From contig MHFU01000033.1 in NCBI GenBank assembly GCA_001804345.1, positions 1 through 9,256 on the forward strand: a stretch of DNA of 9,256 nt, in the 5' to 3' direction. Positions 1-9,000 of the stretch are shown piece by piece. A model generated the notes under the pieces. The model was given only the letters and a program-made list of their open reading frames with translations. It was not told where the DNA came from and searched no databases. Source of the stretch: Omnitrophica bacterium RIFOXYB12_FULL_50_7. GTDB taxonomy: Bacteria > Omnitrophota > Omnitrophia > Omnitrophales > Aquincolibacteriaceae. The position numbers were made by a program, and so were the translations under genes. Within the stretch, counting starts at the first letter, position 1. Each line of letters begins with the position of its first letter.

Positions 1-3000
1 CTGACGAAATCTCAGATAGTGCCTTTACCAATTCAACCGCGCATACGATCTTTGCTCAAGTGCAAGAGGGAGTGGAAAAGAAACTTATCGATGAAGAAAC
101 AACGATGTCCCAACTCGAAAAAATCGCGCTTGAACTATTAACGACTTTTCGCGTTCATTTAAACACTCGAGCTAAAGCAAATTTTGTTATCAGTGAGAAC
201 GGACGGATTGCGCAACACGCACTCAAAATGGGAGCAGTGGAAGCCCAAACGATCTTAGAACTTTTCAAGCGAGTCGGGGCTGTGTCTCAAGACTTTCTCG
301 TGAATGTGCGTCAGGTTCGAAAAGAAATGGGGGATGGCTATGATTTGCGCGCTATTGCTGAAGGTTTTCAACACCTTGCGGTTTATGATGGCGCCAGTAA
401 AGCCGTTGTTATTTATCACTATTCAGCCCGACCTTTCGAACTATTAACTCCTGTCGAATTACAACTTTACCGCGATGCCTTCATTCATGAAATTGCTCAT
501 GCAATTTGGATGGTTTTGCCGGAAGAAAAAAGAGAAGAATTCCTTTCCATAAGCTGGCTGGGAGGGGTCAAAAAAAGAGATTTACGAAAACATTTTCTTA
601 CGCAATACAGCCAATTGCAAAATTCGGCGGAGGATTTTGCGGAACATTTTTCTGTTTACGTCAATCACGGCCCTGAATTCAGGCGAGCGGCCTCTCTCTA
701 TGATCCCTTGAGGCGGAAATATGAGCTTATTCGCGAATTATTTTCAGGCAAAGATAGGAATGGAAATGAAGTTGTTGTTGAGTATGCGGATGAAGCTCGG
801 GTGCCTTTGGCGCAGATGCAAGAAACGATTTCAGCGACCATCGCAAAATTAAATCTGGAAGAAGCTCTTCGCCTAAGGCATGAAAAAGCAATAAAACGGC
901 TCAGCCAACTGCAGGAACACCTCAAGGAAAAAATTATATCCATCGAGCAATTGGAAGGTGAAGAAGATGTTTCTGACGAGGATGCTGAGGATGACGATGA
1001 TGGAATAGATGAGGCAGCGTTGGAAAGATTAGACGCCTATGAAGAAGCGCGCCGTAAAGAAGAAATAGATCCTGAGGATGAGGTTTTTGGTCGAGAGCAA
1101 ACGGCAGTGATAGACGCCTTGCTTGCGGCCGGTATACGTCAGCGAAGGGTTGAGAGAATAGATTCGGATGACATTCGGCATATTTTGGAAGCATATCGTG
1201 ACGAGGATACCGATCGCCTCGGGGAGATTTTAGAGGATTTGGGTCTTAAAAGAATTGATGATGACGATTTTACTGATGATTTTATGAGTGAGCTTGGAGA
1301 TTGGTTGGGTGAAGAAAGAACTGTTCTTGCGCGAGAAACAGCCGCAGAGCGAGTACTCAAAAAAAAGAACGCGGATTCTTTTGCCGACATCTCAACAAAA
1401 AAAACAGTGGAGATTGTACTGGATCTTGAGAAGCCTCAGCATATGGAAGTGAATATAGGAGAAGAGTGGGATTTAAGTGTGCAAAATGATATTGCAGGGG
1501 CATTTATGTGGTATCGAGATGCGCTTGTTCAAGGAGAAATTAGAGGGCTTCGTGTGAGAGTGAAACAAGTGCCTGCAGAAAGTTTCGGAAGGCTTTTTGA
1601 CGCGATCGACGGGACTGACCGCCAAGCAGAAGATAAAATTTATAACGGTGAGATCATCAGTTTGGGAGGCGGTTTTTCCGCGCGAGTCAGAGACCATTTT
1701 ATTTATGTTGAGAAAACGGGATCTGTCCCCTTGAATTCGCGAAAACGCGCTGAATTGCGTGTTGTTGAATTGACGCCGGATACAACATTCCAAGAAATTG
1801 CTGGCGCCTTAAAAAGTCTTATTCCTGATAAGGTCAAACGGGGAGCAAAAGCTCATGAATTGGTGACGGCTTTAAGGGAGGGGAAAATACGGTCCTATGA
1901 GGATATGCAGATCTTGTTAGGCCTTGAAGGGGCTAAAGGGCTGGAAAAACTGTTTACCTTGCCCACATTGCCCATGTCCGTGATGAAATCCCCCTCGTCT
2001 GAGAGCGCGAAGTTTATGACTCGAAGGAGCTTTATTGGAGCTGGCGTGGTTCTCGCTGTTCTGGGTACTTCCGGGATTGGATATTTGCTTGTTTCCGGGA
2101 AGCGTTCCCCAATCTCACAAACAGTGGGAGTGGTTTCCCCTGAGGTTGCGGAGATTACTCAACGGTTAAGAAGTGTCATTGATGCGAATTCATTTAGCCC
2201 GGAGGACCGGCAGCTCGCTGAAGCTTTTGTACGGGCGTTTGAGGCGAATCCTGTGATTAATAAGGGGGAAATGCTGGCAACTGATCCGGATCCTTTCGCC
2301 AAAATTATCCCGATGAAAAATGGAAGGCAGGTAGTCGAATTGTCTAGAGAATTGGCCTTGAAAGCGCCTCCTAATATTTTGATGCCCATGGTGGTTCATG
2401 AAGGCGTTCACATCCGAAATGTACCTTTAACTCAAGAGCACGAGCGTAGGGTTTTGGAGCTTTTTGAATATATCCAACAACTTCCGAAAGAAGAAGTTGC
2501 CGAAGGCCTTTTCCGGAAGGACGAACTTTTGGGCAGGTTGCTGAAAATTTATTTTTCAGCGCTCGAAAATGAACGCCAGGCCTACTACGCGGGCGATATG
2601 GCCATGATAAGAATTATTCGAGCTCGTGGGCAGGAAGCGGTGATGAAGGAGTTTGATCAATATTTAGGAGATTCCATGGAAGACCAGCGGAGGAACGCTT
2701 TATGGATGGGGTGGTTTGAAGGGATTCAAAAAAGGATCAACAATGGAGGAGAGATTGATGACAGATTGACATTATTGCATGCCATGAGGGGACTGTTTTC
2801 GGCGCGGATCCAGAATACGGAGTTCGCAAAGAATTTAAACGATCTTTTCCTCTCAACGGTCGCGCAAAGGACGGACAGGAAATTCGTTAAAGTTGATCGC
2901 AATAGGCCTGGAAATGAGCTCGTCATTACCGATCCTGAAGCCCTTTTGGACTGGATGCTGCAAGAGGCTCGCCGTCTTGGGGTCTATGATTTGCCCGCTG

Positions 3001-6000
3001 CCAGTCCCCGTTCCGAATTGCGGCAGGATGATGCCACCCCAATTCGACACCGGGTGTCGACACCCGGTGTCAAAGGGGTCACGCGGGCGGAGGTGCGCAA
3101 TCCGGGGCTGGCAGAGGAATTTCTGGGACAGTTTCAGAATTTGGGGGAGAAATCGGCGGAAGAATTAAAAAGATTGCTGGACCTGGTCAATGCCCAGATG
3201 AAGCATTGGGGAGAATTGAGATCTAAATATCCGAATGACCCCAAACTGCAAGATAAGTTGGAAACAGTCCAAATTGCATTGGAAGACCTTCAGCGGCAAG
3301 TCCAAACCGCTCAGCGCGCGATGGACTTGCGCGAAATTAAAAATCCAGAAGGTCGCCAAAAATTGCAGGCAAAACCGGCTGAAGGCAATGCCCCGGCGCG
3401 GGCGGAATTACGAAGAGAGAGGAAAAACTGGACTGCTGACGAAATTGCTAAGATCCCAGCCGCGATACAAATTCTTGCAAGAGAAAATATTCGTATAAAT
3501 TCCAAAGCGCTCCAAAAGGATCAGTCAAATGAGACGACGAGTATCTTGGAGGGAATCTTTGGCCGAAGGATATCTGGGAAGGCTTTGCACGCAAAGGCGA
3601 TTTCTGTGTACAAAGACCAAGGGAAGTGGAACAGTGCATTACGGGCCGCGGGATTTGAACCGAATGAGATCTTGGGGACGATTTCTTGGAGCAAGAACGA
3701 TATTGCGTTGATCCCGGCTGCGATAAAGGCAATCGCGATCGCTAAAGGCGAAGAAGCCGCTGAATATCTCAATGTGGGAGTGATGAAATCGAATTTTTCT
3801 AGCGAAATCGAGTTGGTCTTGAAGGACATTTTTGGCCGAAAAATGTCAGCTTCCGCGTTTTATCAAAAAGCGTGTTCGGTTTATGAAAAACAAGGAGGTT
3901 GGAACGGTGCATTGCATGCAGCGGGATTGGATCCGGATCAGATAAAACGAAGGATTGATTGGAGTGAAAGAGATATTGCATTGATCCCTGCTGCGATACA
4001 AGCAATTGTGAAAGCCAAAGGTGAGGCTGCTGCTGAATACCTCAATGCCGCAGCAATCTCGGAAGATCATTCCGCTGAAATAGCAGTTATTCTTGGAAAA
4101 GTTTTTGGCCGCAAGCTCCAAGGAGCTTCGTTGTATAAAAAAGCGTGTTCTGTCTACAAAGACCAGGGCAAGTGGAATGGTGCATTACGGGCAGCAGGAT
4201 TGAACCCGAATGAGATTCGGAAGGCGATTTATTGGAGTGAGAAAGATATTGCGCTGATCCCGGCCGCGATACAAGCGATCGCTCGTGCTAAGGGAGATGC
4301 GGCTGCTGAATACCTCAATATGAAGGCGATCTCGGAAGATGACTCTGATGAGATGGCGTTGATTTTGGCGGGCGTTTTTGGTCGCGCGATTCCAGGAGAT
4401 TCCTTGTATCGAAAAGCGAAATTTGTTTATGAAGACAAAGAAGGATGGGATGATGCGTTGCGGGCGGCGGGATTGGATCCAATTGAGATAAAACAAAAGA
4501 CAAAATGGAGTGACGGTGATATTGCACTGATTCCTGCCGCGATCCAGGCGATCGCCCGTGCTAAAGGCGAAGAAGCGGCTGAATATCTCTATGGGGAAGC
4601 GATCAAATCGGATGAATCTGGCGAGATAGCCTTGGTCTTGAAAAGTGTCTTTGGCCGCAAGATTTCGGGGAGCGCGTTGTATCATAAAGCGTGTTCTGTT
4701 TACAAAGGTCAAGGGAGATGGAATGGTGCATTACAGGCGGCGGGATTAGATCCGAATCAAATACAAAAACGGGTTGATTGGAGCAAGGAAGATATTGCGT
4801 TGATTCCGGCCGCGATCCAGGCGATCGCAAGCGCCAAAGGTGAGGCGGCTGCTGAATATCTTAGTTCGTATGCGATTTATTTAGATGAATCTGGCGAGAT
4901 AGCATCGATCTTGAAGGGTGTTTTTGGCCGCAGGATTTCCGGGAAGGCTTTATACTCAAAGGCGCTTTCCGTATACAGAGAGGGGTGGAATGGTGCATTA
5001 CGGGCAGCAGGATTGAACCCGAATGAGATCCAGTCGACGATTTATTGGAGCGAGAAAGATATTGCGCTGATCCCGGCTGCGATACAAGCGATCGCAGCCG
5101 CAAAAGGTGAAGAGGCTGTTGAATATCTCAATGTCGCAGCGATCCAATCGGATGATTCTGCCGAGAACGCGTTGATTTTGCAAAGAGTTTTTGGTCGAAA
5201 GATTTCAGGAAGTGCACTCTATTATAAAGCACGTTCAGTTTACAAAGACCAATGGGGGTGGAATGGCGCGTTGAGGGCGGCTGGTTTGAAAGCGATAGCC
5301 GATGAATTCGCTCAAGAGAATTTTTTAAAAGGTAAGATAAATGAGCACTTTCAAATTTTACTTCTTCGATTGATTGCCCCAGGTCTGATTTGGCATCAAA
5401 CGGTTGAAGGGACGATGCTGAAAGACAGAGAAGGCAATTATGGCCTGAAGCCTGATGCGCTTTTAAACAAGCACATTATTGAGATTAAATGGGGCACAAC
5501 TCCGTGGCAAATCAGAGAGGCGATCAATAAATATTTTCTAATTTCTAGAGAAAACAAAGATAAAGTTCATCCCGTTGATGCGGAACATCCTATCTTTGTT
5601 TTGACGCTGGAAGAAATTCCCTGTTGTACGGAAACCCTTACGGATCATTATTATATAGTGCCCATCCGAAAGTTGTTCGATCCGAAAGCGGATGATATCG
5701 GAGTGCTTCGATTGAAGGCGCTTTTGAGTTTCGATAAAAACAGATTCGATCCGAAGATGCTCGAAGAATTCCAAAGGACGTTTGATATTCTACCGAAACT
5801 TGTATGTGATAAGAGCGAAGATGCTGTATCGAGCGAACGATTGTCAACGATTCTTAAGATCGTTTCCAATCACTTGGTGCCATATAACCTGCAAGAACGA
5901 TCCGCGGAATTTATTTATGAGCTTAAGGAATTGAATGATCGGCTGGAAATGGATGTTGGCACGCAGCAAGCGGATCAGACCTCTACGGGTGAAAAGGGAA

Positions 6001-9000
6001 TCACAACTAGCGAAAGAGGAGGGCAAAGTTTTATGCCCCAGGAGGTGATGGAATTGGTTGGCCCCCGAGCGGGAATGAGGACGCTTGCTACCCGCGCTGA
6101 ATTGCGGGCGGGGACGATTCTGGCGGGTGATGGAACGACGTTTGATCAGGTTTGGGAGGGGATGAGGCAGTCAGGGATTCTTACTGTGCGTCAACGGGGC
6201 GCGGACGGCCGGTTCACGGAAGTCACGCAGGTTCCGGATCCGCGCACCTGGGGATATGAATCAGCCGGCGAGGAGGCATTGGCTGCCAGGCTGAATGCGA
6301 TGAGTCCTGAAGAACTGGGCGGTTTCCTGCGAGGGTTGATCACCGGAGAAAACGCGGTTTTAAGCGACCTGCAATTTTTGGCGGATGAATACGGCGCTTC
6401 GAATACGGCCCTGCTCCGGGGATTCATCAATTTCTTAAGCGAAGGCCCTTATGTCAAGCCGGAGGATATCCAGCGGGTGGCCACTCACTTTATTTATCCG
6501 AGGTCCATGGAACATAAGGCCCTGATGCGCGCTCTTGCCAAGAAATGGCAATGGGACGAACCTGTCCAGGTGCGCGGGGAAAATTTTAATACAGATCTGG
6601 CTCCATTATTTCAAAGTCGCGAGACACAAATGAGCCCGCTTGCCGCGGATCAGCCGCTTTTGCGGGCTGCTGGGCTTTATCTGGAAAATTTGCCTGAAGC
6701 AGACCTCAATGAGATTTTCCATTCCGCCGGCGTGGAGTTCCCTCAAGGCGTTCGTGAAAAATTGGTACGCGCTTTCCAGAACCAATCCTTCCGGAAGAAA
6801 CTCGTGCAGGATTTTGAGCACGATGTCGCCCACGGCAATATCGTGGCAGTAAGCATGTCTTCCGGGTGGCAGAAAAAAATGACGCTCGCGGATGACAACT
6901 ATCAGATTGCCTGGGTCGGACAGGACGGCCGCATTTATGTGCTTCTCAGGTTCCACGACTATTTGAATAATATTACCAACGAAGACGAGCGGACGAAGAT
7001 TGCCGCCGCGTTTTACGCCCGCATTCTTGCTGCAAAAATGTTTGCTCAGATCCTCCGGAATGAATCGTTCCCCATCGATGAGGCGACTCAGAAAAAATTG
7101 ACCCAGGCGTCTTATGCCGTGGAAAATTTCGTGGCCGAAGGCGAGGTCCTGCCGGCCGGGGAGTCCCCGGTTGATTTCCGGAGCCGGAGTTTTATTCATT
7201 ATGAATTATGGCAGCGCCAGGAACGGTTCCGCGCCTTTCGGAAAGCGCGTGTGGATATGGGCGGCAAGGTCCGGCGGATCGATGTGCTCCTAAAAAGGCT
7301 CGAGGTTTTGCGAAATCAGTTGATAACCCGGGGAGTGGTCCGCCCGGAAGACCACGCGGAACTGGAAAATATCAATGCGGCCTTCCGGCTGGATGAGACG
7401 CTTGATGCGCAAATCCGCGGGAATTTGGCCGGCAAGGTCCTTCCCCAGCTTTATGATTTCCAGGAAAGATTCGAAAACGCGTATGACCGGATTTTGTCGG
7501 AAATCGGCAGGATTTTGGATGAGGCGGGATCCGAAACGGTTTTGAGAGCGGAACGGGGAGAGGATTTGAAGGAATTGAACCGGAAGGCCAATGAACTGCT
7601 GAATAAGCTTATCAAGGTTGATTTTGCGATCATGGGCCAGCTTTTGGACCAGCGGCGGTCGCCCCGGGAAACCATGGATGCCCTGATCGGGCATTTTAAG
7701 GATAAGCGGCGGGAGTTGATTTGGCAGCGAGTGAGGGAGCAAAGCACCCGCTCGGCCGTGGAAGTGTTTGCGCGTGTGGCGGATGATGAATATCTCCGCG
7801 TGCGGGCAGTGAAAGATATTGTGACACAAAAAAGGAGATCGACGGGCGAAATCAGGCGCAAAGAGGACCGCTGGAATCAAAGAGAGGTCTATTATCTGGC
7901 AACCCTCCGCAGTTTGCTGGGGCTTCTGATCGGTGATGATGCGCTTCCTGAGGTGCAACGGGTGACGGCCACGGCCAATCCCAGGGTCTGGAGAAGCAAA
8001 TTATTGAGCTATCTTCGGCATACGCGGAGAATGGACTTTGAAGGCAAACAAGACGGGCAGCTGACGCTGGATGATATCGCGGCCGCCATTTATTTAAAGG
8101 AAGATGTTGCCCGCGATGTTGTGCAGCGTATACATGTCTGGGCCCGGGAACACACCACCACGCAGGCGGAGCCGCGCATGACGCTGGTCCGGAACCTTCT
8201 CGCGGGTTTTGGCCCTGACGAGAGCCTGTCTCAAGCCGGTCTTGCAAGAATCCGCTACCAGAACCTGTTTAATTTCCTGCGTTCAAGAGATCACGTGCTG
8301 GATACCTATACCCGGGAACAGCAAACGGCGTGGCAGGCCTTGGGCTATCTCGAAGACGCGGCCTTCGAACTTGCGGCCGTGACGGCGGGCGAATTGACTC
8401 CTGATCAGGGGAATGTGCTTGAGCGGGATTTGGGGATCGTTTACGCGTGGGTTGAAGACGCCCGCGTGGACGAGAAGACCAGGGTTCGGAAGCTGATTGA
8501 AGATATCCGTGAGAATATCCGGGCGCGGCAGTATCAGGTCGCGCAAACTTTTCTTAATCAGGCCATGAATGAAATCGAAAGTCATTTCCTCGTCAGAGTC
8601 GAGAGGATGGTGCGGCATATTTCCAAACACAAGGATGTTGTGTTGCAGGAAGCGCATGCCGCGATGGAGCTGATCGCAAAAGGGGTCCGGGATTCGCAGC
8701 GCCGTCCGTTTTCGATGGCGTTAACGCGTTTGCGGCATTTTCAAAAGGATTATCTGGAAGGGTACATCACCGCGACGGATGAGCCGGGCTACCGGAGGGC
8801 CAAGCAGCATTTGACCCGCGCGGTGAATGGACTGACGCAAGCCTTGGATGCCGGAAACATTCCATCGAGGCAGCAGCTCGAAAATATTTTGGGCAACCTT
8901 TTCCAGATCGAATACGACGTTGAACACAAATACGAGACGCTGGAGCAAATAACAGTTGAGGAGCGCGCCCGGATCGACGCTGCCGTTGGCCAAAAAGTTT

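Noticed and set aside
2016..2018. Separate gene starting at the ATG before the twin-arginine-like motif
   Set aside because: There is no clear Shine-Dalgarno sequence just upstream and the same frame is open far upstream with plausible domains, so a single gene is simpler.
3046..3071. Palindrome as a transcription terminator
   Set aside because: It has no following T run on either strand and is inside an open reading frame that continues for 6 kb.
2893..3168. Sense-strand 91-codon frame across the palindrome
   Set aside because: It is an out-of-frame shadow of the giant gene and ends soon after the linker; no domain or ribosome binding site supports it.
4185..4712. Antisense open frame of 175 codons with internal repetition
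   Set aside because: Its repetition is just the reverse strand of the tandem repeat array; the + frame gives the meaningful conserved protein repeats.
3429..5288. Tandem array as a CRISPR
   Set aside because: The period is 267-273 nt with protein-level conservation and no short identical repeats separated by unique spacers.
6819..6833. HDVAH as a third active metalloprotease site
   Set aside because: The catalytic glutamate is replaced by aspartate and I see no convincing third ligand, so I do not call a peptidase here.
6606..7199. Antisense open frame of 197 codons
   Set aside because: Same reasoning: it is opposite the giant gene, with no recognisable family and no sign of its own promoter or ribosome binding site.
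7290..7958. Long antisense open frame of 222 codons
   Set aside because: It lies wholly opposite the continuous + frame, in a GC-rich part where antisense stops are scarce, and its protein shows no recognisable domain.
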